Assembly: GCF_019204005.1 (NCBI RefSeq)
Contig: NZ_JAGSPA010000003.1
Location: forward strand, 1 to 64,000
From: Pacificimonas pallii
Lineage (GTDB): Bacteria > Pseudomonadota > Alphaproteobacteria > Sphingomonadales > Sphingomonadaceae
Length of the DNA: 64,000 nucleotides
Direction of reading: 5' to 3'
Shown here: piece by piece, positions 44,834 to 53,941 of the stretch
Layout: each line of letters opens with the position of its first letter
Position numbering within the stretch: the first letter of the stretch is position 1
Made by a program: the position numbers and the translations under genes
Notes under the pieces: model-generated
The model's input: the letters and a program-made list of their open reading frames with translations, nothing else
Told to the model about the DNA's origin: nothing
Database searches by the model: none

Positions 44834-47509
44834 TTAATTCCGGTCAGCAACAATAAGGGTGGTGGCGATTGCCTGCGCGATACCGCCAAATATGCCAGTG
44901 ATGGTCTGTGCGATCTCCAGGCCGAGAAGCGGGGTCAGGTCTTTCGGTACGATGACCGTCGACCCCGGCGGGAGGACGACATCCGACCGCCGCCAGAAAC
45001 TGCGCCGCGTTGGCTGCGCCGTTCCGTTCGGATAGACGACAAAAATACGCGATTTGTCGGTATTTCCAGCGGTACCGCCGGCCTCACTGACATATTCGTC
45101 AACCGATTTGCCGGCCTGGAACTGAAGCGCGCCTGGACTGAGAACACTGCCAAAAACGTAAACCGCCGTGGGCTGGTTGGGGACATGCAGGGCATCGCCG
45201 CCCTCCAGCAGCGGGTCGAGATCGGGGCGGGCCCTGAGGGCCAAGGGGTCCGCCTCGACGACCATGCGCCCCGGCATGTCTGTCTTCGACATGGAATCGA
45301 TAATTTGCGATACAGCGCCGACCGCCTCCGCATCGACCTCATCGCGCGCGGCGAGCGCGAGCACGGTTTCACGCAGCTGGCGCGCGGTCCTTGCCTGCGC
45401 TGCTTGCTGCGCGTCCCGTACGCTTTGCCGCGTCAGGACCGCGCCATATGGATACGCATTCTGCGTATAGCCTCCTGCCCTTGCGATCAGCTGTGACAAC
45501 CGCTCGCCTGGGCGTATCGCATAGAGACCGGGGCTAACAAATTCTCCTGTCAGCAATACAGTTCCATCTTCCGAATTCCGAAGCGGTGCCGTTACGCGCA
45601 ATTCGTCACCGGGTCCGACGATTATGTTCGCCAGCCCGGAAACGTCGCCGCCAGCGGGCAACGCAAATCGGTCAAACTGGTCGCCGCGCACAACCTCAAT
45701 CGTGCCGTCCCTGACAGCGGCCAGGACACCGTTCGCAGCGGCAATGACTGTTGCGGCAGACTCGTTATTCGCGACAGGATAAGCGCCCGGGCGCCGTACC
45801 GAGCCGCCAATGCTCACGGATTGTTCGAGCACGAACGTAAGCAGTTCCACATTCTCCAGGAACACTTCGGGACATGGGCTTTCGATATCCTGTTCGGGCA
45901 TATTTTCGAGCGCGCCATCATTGCCCGCAAGCAGCTGGCCGGTCGCCACGACTTCGGATGTCTCACTGTAGAAATTGTTACGCAGCAGGGCATTAAACCG
46001 GGGTGACTGCGTATCGGAAACAAGATCGCGCAAATCCTCAAGAACGGGGCATTCCGCGTGTTGGCCGCCGGCGAGAATTTCCCGTACCGAGGTGCTGTTC
46101 AGAAAGGAAATATCATCCCTGCTGAATATAATCAGCCGGTCTTCGGCGCGGAGAGGCACGGGAGATGTGCCGTCCAGCGCGGACAGCAGATCGACGGCTT
46201 CAAACTCCTGCAGCCCGCTTGTCAGGCTGCGACGGCGAAGGACGGCCATCGGCAGATAGGTACCGAGCCGAAGTTCCTGCGATGAGCCGATAAGATCAGC
46301 GACGGTCCCCGCCGCGCCAAGGGGCCTGGGTCCGGGATTGCTGACAAAACCGGCGAGCGAAACGCGGTTCTGTTTGCCGCCCGTACTGCCGCCGAGAATC
46401 AAGACGCCGTCACCTGCGCGCAGCCGGGAGTTCGGGCCATCGAGCGAAACGAAATTTTCCTGGCCATCATCCTCGATGCGGCTGACCGAGACGCGATAAC
46501 CACGCGGCGGAACGGCGCCGCCAGCATAGGCCAATACATCGCCAAGCGTGGTATTGCCGCGAATCTCGTAAATCCCTGGCCGCGCGACGCCGCCGCTAAT
46601 GGCGACGGTATCGCCGATGACGGGCACGATGATCCTGTCGCCGTCCTGAACGCCGGCGGACGAAGGTGTCCCAATGCCGAGCAGGCCATAGAGATCGACC
46701 GTCCGCGCTGCGCCGCGCCGATATAATTTCACATTGCGCAGCGTACCGCTTTTACGAATGCCGCCTGCCCGCGCGATGACCGACGCAATGTCGGCCATGG
46801 ATGTCACCTGATACTGTCCCGGCCTTGCGACCTCACCGCCTACCAATACCGTGATCGAGCGGACGCCGCCAAGCGAGACATAGACATCCGTTCCAAGAAG
46901 ATTGCGCCTAGTCGCACCGGCGATCTGCCGGCGGACGTTGCCGAGCGTGCGGCCCGCCGCCTGAAGCGGGGGCAGCGAAGCGACGATCAGCCGTCCATCC
47001 CGCGCGACGCGGGCTGTATTGCTGCTGCTCGTCGCGCCGGAAAACGTGACGAGGAGTTCATCACCAACGCCAAGCACGTACGAGTCGCCGACCTCGCCGG
47101 TTATCGGGGTCAGCTCTCCGGGTGCCGACTGGAAGAGATCGTAGCCGAATTGCCGAAGAGTTTCCGACGCGAGGCGCTCACGATATTCCTCTTCGAGGAT
47201 CGATACCGGCAGAAGCGCGTCCAATTGCTGGCGCGAACGCGCCCTGCGAACTTCCAGTTCCTCAAGCGTTGGTTCGCCGCCGCTAAAAGACGGCTCACGA
47301 ATATCGGGCTCTCGCTGCCGGTCCAATTGCTCCCCAGGGTCGGCCTTTGGCAGGCCGCCGCCCGCCTGCCGCTGAAGCCGTTCGATTAGCTCAGCCGATG
47401 GCTGCTGCGCGTATCCAGGCAGCGTTATGAATGACGCGAACGTCAGCGCGAGAACGGCTGCAAGAGCGCAAACCCCGAACGGCTGACGACGCGACCCGAA
47501 CAGTTTCAT
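44834..47509 (-). CDS. Large SLBB-domain polysaccharide export protein
   Basis: An 891-residue periplasmic/outer-membrane protein. The ATG is chosen because it starts a signal peptide that ends at PGYAQQ; the open frame upstream does not look coding. A polysaccharide-export domain (SYVLGVGDELLVTFSG, ARDGRLIVASLPPLQAAGRTL) is followed by several SLBB units (ITVLVGGEVARPGQYQV, VAISGGVARPGIYEI, VSLAGFVSNPGPRPL, VSIGGSVRRPGAYPV, VLLTGEFVSPGLYAI, VYVFGSVLSPGALQF). The C-terminus has a hydrophobic helix. It likely spans from periplasm to outer membrane to export the polysaccharide whose precursors are made by the neighbouring genes. Confidence 0.9.
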   Translation of the reverse strand: MKLFGSRRQPFGVCALAAVLALTFASFITLPGYAQQPSAELIERLQRQAGGGLPKADPGEQLDRQREPDIREPSFSGGEPTLEELEVRRARSRQQLDALLPVSILEEEYRERLASETLRQFGYDLFQSAPGELTPITGEVGDSYVLGVGDELLVTFSGATSSSNTARVARDGRLIVASLPPLQAAGRTLGNVRRQIAGATRRNLLGTDVYVSLGGVRSITVLVGGEVARPGQYQVTSMADIASVIARAGGIRKSGTLRNVKLYRRGAARTVDLYGLLGIGTPSSAGVQDGDRIIVPVIGDTVAISGGVARPGIYEIRGNTTLGDVLAYAGGAVPPRGYRVSVSRIEDDGQENFVSLDGPNSRLRAGDGVLILGGSTGGKQNRVSLAGFVSNPGPRPLGAAGTVADLIGSSQELRLGTYLPMAVLRRRSLTSGLQEFEAVDLLSALDGTSPVPLRAEDRLIIFSRDDISFLNSTSVREILAGGQHAECPVLEDLRDLVSDTQSPRFNALLRNNFYSETSEVVATGQLLAGNDGALENMPEQDIESPCPEVFLENVELLTFVLEQSVSIGGSVRRPGAYPVANNESAATVIAAANGVLAAVRDGTIEVVRGDQFDRFALPAGGDVSGLANIIVGPGDELRVTAPLRNSEDGTVLLTGEFVSPGLYAIRPGERLSQLIARAGGYTQNAYPYGAVLTRQSVRDAQQAAQARTARQLRETVLALAARDEVDAEAVGAVSQIIDSMSKTDMPGRMVVEADPLALRARPDLDPLLEGGDALHVPNQPTAVYVFGSVLSPGALQFQAGKSVDEYVSEAGGTAGNTDKSRIFVVYPNGTAQPTRRSFWRRSDVVLPPGSTVIVPKDLTPLLGLEIAQTITGIFGGIAQAIATTLIVADRN

Positions 47510-47621
47510 GCCTTTTGAATTCCTCGTTGAACCGCCATCGACTGGAAGTGCGTTTTTTACTAAAAGAGCGCACCGCGCATTAGCGGTACCAACTGTCATC
47601 GGCAACCATATGGCCCCGGGC

Positions 47622-48530
47622 CTATTTATTGCTAAGTCGGCCGTTCGCCATGTCGAGATACTGTTTGCGCAGACCGAGCGACAGTTCGCCCACCTCAAAC
47701 CGCCAAGGGCCAATTTCCGAAACCGGCGTCACCTCTGCCGCCGTCCCTGTGAGGAAGCACTGCTCAAAACCCTCGAGTTCTTCCGGCCAGATCGCGCGCT
47801 CGACGACCTCAATGCCATTCTCGCGTGCAATTCCCATCACGGTCCGGCGTGTAATGCCATCCAGAAAGCAGTCCGGTGTTGGCGTATGCAGCTTTCCGTC
47901 CTTCAAAAAGAAAATATTGGCGCCAGTGGATTCCGCAACCTGTCCGCGCCAATCGAGCATCAGGGCATCGCCATAACCCGCGTCAGCGGCGGCATGTTTC
48001 GCCATTGTGCAGATCATGTAAAGGCCCGTGGCCTTTGCGTTCGTGGGCGCGGTGTAAGGTGCCGGGCGCCGCCACTTGGCAATATTCATCCGCAAGCCCT
48101 TGCGAATGGCATCCTCGCCAAAATACGCGCCCCATTCCCAAACTGCGATGGCCAGATGCGGCTTCGTCTTCTGGGCAGCTACGCCCATCTGCTCGCTACC
48201 GCGCCATGCAATCGGCCGCTGATAACAATCGTTCAGGCCGCTCTTCTCCATGACGTCGATGCAGGCGGCGTCAATCTCTTCGCGGGACCAGGGCAGATCA
48301 AAGCCAAGAATATTCGCCGAATCGATGAGGCGCTGATTATGCTCCTCCATCTTGAAGATCTTCCCATTATAGCCGCGCTGCCCTTCAAATACGGCGGAGG
48401 CATAATGCATCGCATGGGTCAGAATATGAACATTCGCCTCGCGCCAGGGCTTTAGCTCACCATCAAACCAGATCCATCCGTCGCGGTCATCATAGGTCTG
48501 CTCTGCGAGCGGGTCAGTTGATTCAGCCAT
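47622..48530 (-). CDS. ilvE: Branched-chain amino acid aminotransferase
   Basis: A PLP-dependent class IV aminotransferase of 302 residues, from the ATG that gives the usual N-terminus with WIWFDGELKPWREANVHIL. The region HYASAVFEGQRGY, the PLP Lys in NAKATGLYM, and AESTGANIFFLKDG and CFLTGTAAEVTPV are characteristic. It makes Leu, Ile and Val from their keto acids. The frame continues upstream for about 150 residues of non-protein-like sequence antisense to the MarR gene. Divergent from that gene. Confidence 0.94.
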   Translation of the reverse strand: MAESTDPLAEQTYDDRDGWIWFDGELKPWREANVHILTHAMHYASAVFEGQRGYNGKIFKMEEHNQRLIDSANILGFDLPWSREEIDAACIDVMEKSGLNDCYQRPIAWRGSEQMGVAAQKTKPHLAIAVWEWGAYFGEDAIRKGLRMNIAKWRRPAPYTAPTNAKATGLYMICTMAKHAAADAGYGDALMLDWRGQVAESTGANIFFLKDGKLHTPTPDCFLDGITRRTVMGIARENGIEVVERAIWPEELEGFEQCFLTGTAAEVTPVSEIGPWRFEVGELSLGLRKQYLDMANGRLSNK

Positions 48531-48626
48531 ATCAGGAGCACTTTCTGCAAAGTTCGATTTTCGGAAACCGGGTTTACACGCATCTTCCTTGCCGAAAAGC
48601 TGCGAGCGGTGCAAGAACATGGCAGC

Positions 48627-49148
48627 ATGACTGACCTTCCTACCCCACGCACGCCGCCGGGCGTCCCGGAGGCATCGCCGCTTTTTCTGCGGGAAAGCGA
48701 GGTCCGCCGCGGCATCGAGCTGCTGTATTTTGGCTACACCGACCTGATTCGCGAAGCGGATGCACGGCTTGCAAAGAGCGGTCTTGGCCGCGCGCATCAC
48801 CGTGCGCTTTACTTTATCGCGCGCCGCCCCGGCCTGTCGGTTGGTGACCTGCTTGGCCTGCTCAACATAACAAAACAGTCGCTGAGCCGGGTCCTGGGCG
48901 ACTTGACGACAAGGGAACTCGCGTCGCTGGAAAAGGGCAAACGCGACCGGCGGCAACGCCTTATCACGCTGACCGACGCCGGCCTGCGCCTCGAACATGA
49001 ACTTTTCGAATTGTTACGCCTGCGCATGGCGGGGGCCTACGCCGCCGCCGGACAGGATTCAGTGTCCGGATTCTGGCAGGTTCTGGCCGACCTGCTGCCG
49101 TCCGAACGCCGGGATGAAATACTCATCATGCAAGCCGCTGACCGCTAG
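48627..49148 (+). CDS. MarR-family transcriptional regulator
   Basis: A 173-residue regulator from this ATG (one six codons earlier is possible). It has the MarR winged-helix core: HHRALYFIARRPGLSVGDLLGLLNI, TKQSLSRVLGDL as recognition helix, and KGKRDRRQRLITLTDAGL as the wing. It is divergent from ilvE with about 100 bases between them and could regulate it. Its stop overlaps the proC stop by four bases. Confidence 0.9.
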   Translation: MTDLPTPRTPPGVPEASPLFLRESEVRRGIELLYFGYTDLIREADARLAKSGLGRAHHRALYFIARRPGLSVGDLLGLLNITKQSLSRVLGDLTTRELASLEKGKRDRRQRLITLTDAGLRLEHELFELLRLRMAGAYAAAGQDSVSGFWQVLADLLPSERRDEILIMQAADR

Positions 49149-49957
49149 TCGGCCTGGTCCTCCTGACCCATTTCCCGTGAACGCGCGGCGGCTGCCCTGA
49201 CTGCCGACCTGACCACGGCGGGCAGACCTGGCTCCTCGTCAAGGGCTTCAAGCCCAGCCTGCGTCGTCCCGTTGGGACTAGTGACCGCGACTCGCAGTTC
49301 CGTGGCACTGCGTTCATCCTGGCGCAGCAGTTCACCGGCACCGATAATCGTGCCGCGCGCCAACGCATGTGCCGCCTTTTCGGGAAGTCCCGCCGCAATC
49401 CCCGCCGCTGCGAGTGCCTCCACCATGCGGAACACATAAGCCGGGCCAGATCCTGAGACCGCCGTCAGCGCATCGAACTGTCCTTCCTCCGTCAACCAGT
49501 GCGTTATGCCCACGGCATTGAACAGTTTCGAAACCACCATCCGCTGTTCTTCAGTCAGATCGTCCGCATACAGACCCGTGACGCCGCGCCCTACTTGGGC
49601 CGGCGTGTTGGGCATGGCCCGGACCGGCGTCCCGGCAGGAACAAGCGCGGCGATCCTGGCAAGGCCAAGCCCTGCCATGACGGAAATGAACAGGCTGCGC
49701 TCGTCAAGACGTTCAGAAAGCGTAGCCAGAGCGGTCGCCGCCAGATGCGGTTTCACCGCGCCGACCACGATATCGGGGATGCCGTCCACATCCGCGATCG
49801 ACGGGAATTTCTCGCAACCAGCAGGAACCGCAATATTGGCGGGATCGACCAGAACGATACGATCCGCTACCTTTGCGAGACACCAGCGTGAAAGCAGCGC
49901 GCCGCCCATATTGCCGCCGCCGATTACCCACAATGTTCTGATTTTGTTCGTAGCCAT
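49145..49957 (-). CDS. proC: Pyrroline-5-carboxylate reductase
   Basis: A 270-residue NAD(P)-dependent enzyme for the last step of proline synthesis. The nucleotide-binding VIGGGNMGGALLSRW, VGAVKPHLAATAL, VRAMPNTPAQVGRGVTGLY and the C-terminal LTAVSGSGPAYVFRMVEAL and TSPNGTTQAGLEAL are diagnostic. The ATG at 49957 is preferred to a frame start 12 codons upstream. Confidence 0.94.
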   Translation of the reverse strand: MATNKIRTLWVIGGGNMGGALLSRWCLAKVADRIVLVDPANIAVPAGCEKFPSIADVDGIPDIVVGAVKPHLAATALATLSERLDERSLFISVMAGLGLARIAALVPAGTPVRAMPNTPAQVGRGVTGLYADDLTEEQRMVVSKLFNAVGITHWLTEEGQFDALTAVSGSGPAYVFRMVEALAAAGIAAGLPEKAAHALARGTIIGAGELLRQDERSATELRVAVTSPNGTTQAGLEALDEEPGLPAVVRSAVRAAAARSREMGQEDQAD

Positions 49958-50048
49958 TCCCGGGCATGTAACGGCCTGCCCTTCATGAGACAATGCCCCA
50001 AACGCAGCGGCAATCCGCCGAGGCGGCGGCCATCAAACGGGCCTGGCG

Positions 50049-53000
50049 TCAGGCGGCCTTGCGCATTTCTTCGCCCGGCCAGCGCGCCCATAACGCTTCC
50101 GCACGCGCCGCAACCACTTTCGCCTGCGCGTCCTTGACCGGACCGTATCCGCGCACGTCCATGGGCAGACCAGCCAGCGTGACCGCAAGCTCATGATTAT
50201 CTTCCCGAAGCCCGGCGATCAGCCGGTCCAGTGCAGCTTCGAACTCCGGGATCGCCTCGCGTTCGGCGCGGCGTTCTTCACTGTAGCCGAAGATATCCAG
50301 CGTCCCGCCGCGCAGACCTTTCAGCTTTGCCAGCAAACGGAAAACGGGGAGAATGAGTTTCGCGTTGAAATCATATTTCTTCGGACGTCCGGTGCGCAAG
50401 TCCTTCGCCGCGAACAGCGGCGGCGATAACTGCAGCTTCATCTTGTAATTGCCAGTGAACTGCCGCGCCAGCTGGTCCGCGAAACGGCCGTCAGTATAGA
50501 GCCTCGCGACCTCATATTCATCCTTATATGCCATAAGCTTATAAAGCGATCTTGCCGCGGCTTCCGAAAGCGCGGTAGACCCCGGACGCACCGCGTCTTC
50601 GGCCGCGCGTACCGCAGCGATCCTGTGCGCGAAGCGATCCGCGTAGGCGCGGTCCTGATATTCAATCAGTTGCGCGTGCCGGCGATTGATAATCTCTTCC
50701 AGTGTTTCGGAAAGCGGCTCAGGCGGTGGGCCCTTGGCATCCTCCACCATGGCCGTGACTTTCGCCATATCGTGCGCCAGCAGGCGGCCAAGCGCAAACG
50801 CGCGCTTGTTGAAGTCGATCGCAACGCCATTCAGTTCGATGGCCGCCGCGATACTGTCATGCGACAGCGGAATTAGCCCCTGCTGCCAGGCATAGCCCGT
50901 CAGCAGCATGTTCGTACCGATGGCATCGCCAAGGAGCGCTGTCGCAATCGTATCACCGGCGACGAAGCTGGTGGCATTCGGGTTGGCAGCCTCCCGGATA
51001 CGCTTTTCGATGGACTTCGCCTGGAAGTCGAGATCACGGTTGCGGACAAAGTCGCTGACCGGCGCGATATCGGCGTTGACGACGGCGGCGCTGCGTTCCT
51101 TCGACATCATGTTTTGACCGGCGCGATCGGCGGCGACCACGGCATCAAAGGCCAGTACCAGATCGGCACCGCCCGTGATGATCCGCGGGCTGGTGAGCGC
51201 ATCGTCGCTCTCCGCCAGGCGGACGTGCGAATAAACTGCGCCGCCCTTTTGCGCGAGGCCGGCCATATCGGCCGTCGTGGCGGACTTGCCCTCAAGATGC
51301 GCGGCCATGGCGATGATCGCGGAGATGGTCAGCACGCCGGTGCCGCCTACACCAGTGATAAAGACATTATAACCATCGCCAGGAGACATAATGCCGGGCA
51401 TCGGTACGCCGGTCAGGTCAACATCCTGGCTTTTCTGTTTTTTGATCTCCGCGCCTTCAATGGTGACGAAGCTTGGGCAGAAACCTTTGAGACAGCTGTA
51501 ATCCTTGTTGCAGCTGGACTGGTTGATGCGGCGCTTGCGGCCGAATTCGGTCTCCAGAGGCTCAATCGACACACAGTTGGACTGCACCGAGCAATCACCG
51601 CAACCTTCACAGACAGCGCTGTTGATCATCACGCGTGTATTGGGGTCGGGAAATGTCCCGCGTTTGCGGCGGCGGCGCTTCTCGGCGGCACAGGTCTGAT
51701 CATAAATGATGACGGATACGCCGTCGATCTTTCGGAATTCCTTCTGAATATTGGTCAGTTCGTCGCGGTCTTTCACCTCGACGCCGGAGACGCGGCCACC
51801 TGGATACCGATCCATGTCTTCGGTCAGAACGACGACTTTCTTCGCGCCCTCGGCCAGCATGGAAGCGGCGATATGTTCGACGGAGACTTCGCCGTCATGC
51901 TGCTGCCCGCCCGTCATCGCGACGGCGTCATTATAGAGAATCTTGTAAGTCAGGTTAACGCCGGACGCGATCGCCTGGCGAATGGCCAGAATTCCGGAAT
52001 GGAAGTACGTGCCGTCACCAAGATTGGCGAACAGGTGCTTTTCATCCACAAATGGCGCTTCGCCGACCCAGGTGACGCCCTCGCCGCCCATCTGCGTGAA
52101 GCTTTCGGTTTCCCGATCCATCCAAAGTGCCATGATGTGGCAGCCAATGCCTGCAAGCGCCCGGGAACCTTCAGGAACCTGTGTCGAACTATTGTGGGGG
52201 CAGCCGGAACAAAAATAGGGCGTGCGACTAATCGGCGCTTTGTAATTGTCGATCAGTTCAACGCGCCGGTCGAAATAGGCAAGGCGGTTCCGAATTTCCT
52301 CGGTGTCATGATAGGGCTGGATCCGCCGCGCGATCACATGCGCGATCATACCGGGTGTCAATTCATTGTCAGGATTGAACACCCAGGCGCCATGCTGGTC
52401 GGTTTTGCCGACAACCCTGGGACGGACGCTGTCCTTCCAATTGTACAGCTGCCAGCGCACCTGATACTCTATGAACTCGCGCTTTTCCTCGATGACGAGG
52501 ACTTCTTCCAACCCCTCGCAGAAATTCTGAATGCCCGATGGTTCCAGCGGCCAGGGCATGCCAACCTTGTAGATACGAAGGCCGATGTCCCTGGCCATGT
52601 CTTCGGTGACGCCCAGTTCGTCGAGAGCCTCCATCGTATCGGCATAGGCCTTGCCGGTCGTAATGATGCCGAGGCGCGGCTTTGGCGTGTCCCAGACGAT
52701 CCGGTCGATCTTATTGGCCTTCGCAAAGGCCATCGCCGCGAACCCCTTATAGCGCTGCAGACGCGTATCCTCCTCACGCCACACGTCATTGGGGCGAATT
52801 CCAAGGCCGCCGTCAGGCATGTCGAATTCGGGTATGATGATCTGGCGATTCTCACAGGCGAGGTCGATCGTCGCGGATGTCTCGGCTGTATCTGCCGTGG
52901 CCTTGAAACCCGCCCACGTCCCGGCGAACCTGCTCAGGGCGATGCCAAGCAGCCCATATTCGACATATTCCTGCACATTCGCAGGGTAGAGAAACGGCAC

Positions 53001-53516
53001 GAATGCCGCCTGAAAATTGTGATCGGACTGGTGCGGCAGCGTGGACGATTTCGCGCCGTGATCGTCGCCGACAATTGCCAATACGCCGCCATGCTGCGTC
53101 GTCCCGGCAGCATTTGCATGCTTCACCACGTCCATGGCACGATCGAGGCCCGGCCCCTTGCCATACCAGATACCGAAGACGCCGTCATATTTCCGGTGCT
53201 GGTTCATGCCGACAAGCTGGGAGCCCCAGACGGCGGTCGCACCCAACTCCTCGTTGATACCTGGCTGGAAAACGATGTCGTTCTCGGCAAGCATCTTCTT
53301 GGCGCGCCAGAGTTCCTGATCATAACCGCCCAGCGGTGAGCCGCGATAACCCGAAATGAAGCCGGCCGTGTTCAGGCCCGCCTCTCTGTCACGGCGTTTC
53401 TGGATCAGCGGCAGGCGAACCAGCGCCTGTAGCCCGGACATCAGGACGCGCCCTTCATTCAGCTGATATTTGTCATCCAGACGAACATTATGAACAAGCG
53501 CGGGCGTCGCGGCCAT
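50049..53516 (-). CDS. Indolepyruvate ferredoxin oxidoreductase (fused, single-chain)
   Basis: An 1155-residue fused 2-oxoacid:ferredoxin oxidoreductase. The N-terminal pyrimidine-binding domain has GFISGYRGSPLGGYD; the TPP-binding domain follows CSGCPHNSSTQVP (cysteines) and GGEGVTWVGEAPF and NLGDGTYFHSG; an iron-sulfur region is CEGCGDCSVQSNCVS and SCNKDYSCLKGFCPSF; the gamma domain has GVGGTGVLTISAII and AQKGGAVYSHVRL. It decarboxylates aryl or branched-chain 2-oxo acids and passes electrons to ferredoxin. Start at the ATG before AATPALVHNVRLDD. Monocistronic. Confidence 0.93.
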   Translation of the reverse strand: MAATPALVHNVRLDDKYQLNEGRVLMSGLQALVRLPLIQKRRDREAGLNTAGFISGYRGSPLGGYDQELWRAKKMLAENDIVFQPGINEELGATAVWGSQLVGMNQHRKYDGVFGIWYGKGPGLDRAMDVVKHANAAGTTQHGGVLAIVGDDHGAKSSTLPHQSDHNFQAAFVPFLYPANVQEYVEYGLLGIALSRFAGTWAGFKATADTAETSATIDLACENRQIIIPEFDMPDGGLGIRPNDVWREEDTRLQRYKGFAAMAFAKANKIDRIVWDTPKPRLGIITTGKAYADTMEALDELGVTEDMARDIGLRIYKVGMPWPLEPSGIQNFCEGLEEVLVIEEKREFIEYQVRWQLYNWKDSVRPRVVGKTDQHGAWVFNPDNELTPGMIAHVIARRIQPYHDTEEIRNRLAYFDRRVELIDNYKAPISRTPYFCSGCPHNSSTQVPEGSRALAGIGCHIMALWMDRETESFTQMGGEGVTWVGEAPFVDEKHLFANLGDGTYFHSGILAIRQAIASGVNLTYKILYNDAVAMTGGQQHDGEVSVEHIAASMLAEGAKKVVVLTEDMDRYPGGRVSGVEVKDRDELTNIQKEFRKIDGVSVIIYDQTCAAEKRRRRKRGTFPDPNTRVMINSAVCEGCGDCSVQSNCVSIEPLETEFGRKRRINQSSCNKDYSCLKGFCPSFVTIEGAEIKKQKSQDVDLTGVPMPGIMSPGDGYNVFITGVGGTGVLTISAIIAMAAHLEGKSATTADMAGLAQKGGAVYSHVRLAESDDALTSPRIITGGADLVLAFDAVVAADRAGQNMMSKERSAAVVNADIAPVSDFVRNRDLDFQAKSIEKRIREAANPNATSFVAGDTIATALLGDAIGTNMLLTGYAWQQGLIPLSHDSIAAAIELNGVAIDFNKRAFALGRLLAHDMAKVTAMVEDAKGPPPEPLSETLEEIINRRHAQLIEYQDRAYADRFAHRIAAVRAAEDAVRPGSTALSEAAARSLYKLMAYKDEYEVARLYTDGRFADQLARQFTGNYKMKLQLSPPLFAAKDLRTGRPKKYDFNAKLILPVFRLLAKLKGLRGGTLDIFGYSEERRAEREAIPEFEAALDRLIAGLREDNHELAVTLAGLPMDVRGYGPVKDAQAKVVAARAEALWARWPGEEMRKAA

Positions 53517-53608
53517 CACAGGTCTCCCAAAGAATGGGTCAGCTATACTGACCATTTTTGGTCCACGCAACAATGCTGCGCCGGATATGATCCCTGCGTT
53601 ACGGAATG

Positions 53609-53941
53609 CTAACGAGACATGTCGACGCTTCCGCCAGGCATTCGCACCTCGATCAGCTCCAGCGTTTCTGATGTATATAGCTGACAGGACAATCGCGAAT
53701 TGCGTGCCGCGCCGAACGCGAAGTCAAGCATATCCTCTTCCTCCTCGGTCGGGTCCGCCGGCGCCTCGCCCACAAAATTCGTCATCAATACGTGACAGGT
53801 GGAGCAGGCCATCTGTCCCTCGCATGTTCCTTCCAGCGGCATACCCTCATTCTGCCCCAGTTTGAGGAGTTGCTGACCCGGAGGTGCGTCGATTTCCGCC
53901 CTCACATTTCCGCTGGAATCGAGGAAGCGCACCCTTGTCAT
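53609..53941 (-). CDS. Adrenodoxin-type 2Fe-2S ferredoxin
   Basis: A 110-residue ferredoxin with the cluster ligands in GTCEGQMACSTCHVL (Cys-x5-Cys-x2-Cys) and the fourth Cys in RLSCQLY. The Glu/Asp-rich TEEEEDMLDF helix is typical of vertebrate-type ferredoxins used in iron-sulfur assembly. Its start overlaps the stop of a cysteine desulfurase gene by four bases, consistent with a role as electron donor in cluster assembly. Confidence 0.93.
   Translation of the reverse strand: MTRVRFLDSSGNVRAEIDAPPGQQLLKLGQNEGMPLEGTCEGQMACSTCHVLMTNFVGEAPADPTEEEEDMLDFAFGAARNSRLSCQLYTSETLELIEVRMPGGSVDMSR

Noticed and set aside
47622-48998. Extended N-terminus of the ilvE frame
   Set aside because: The extra 156 residues lie antisense to the MarR gene and do not resemble any aminotransferase; the ATG at 48530 fits the family.
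51114-53339. Plus-strand open frame of about 740 codons
   Set aside because: It is antisense to the indolepyruvate oxidoreductase gene, whose domains are well conserved; no recognisable protein features.
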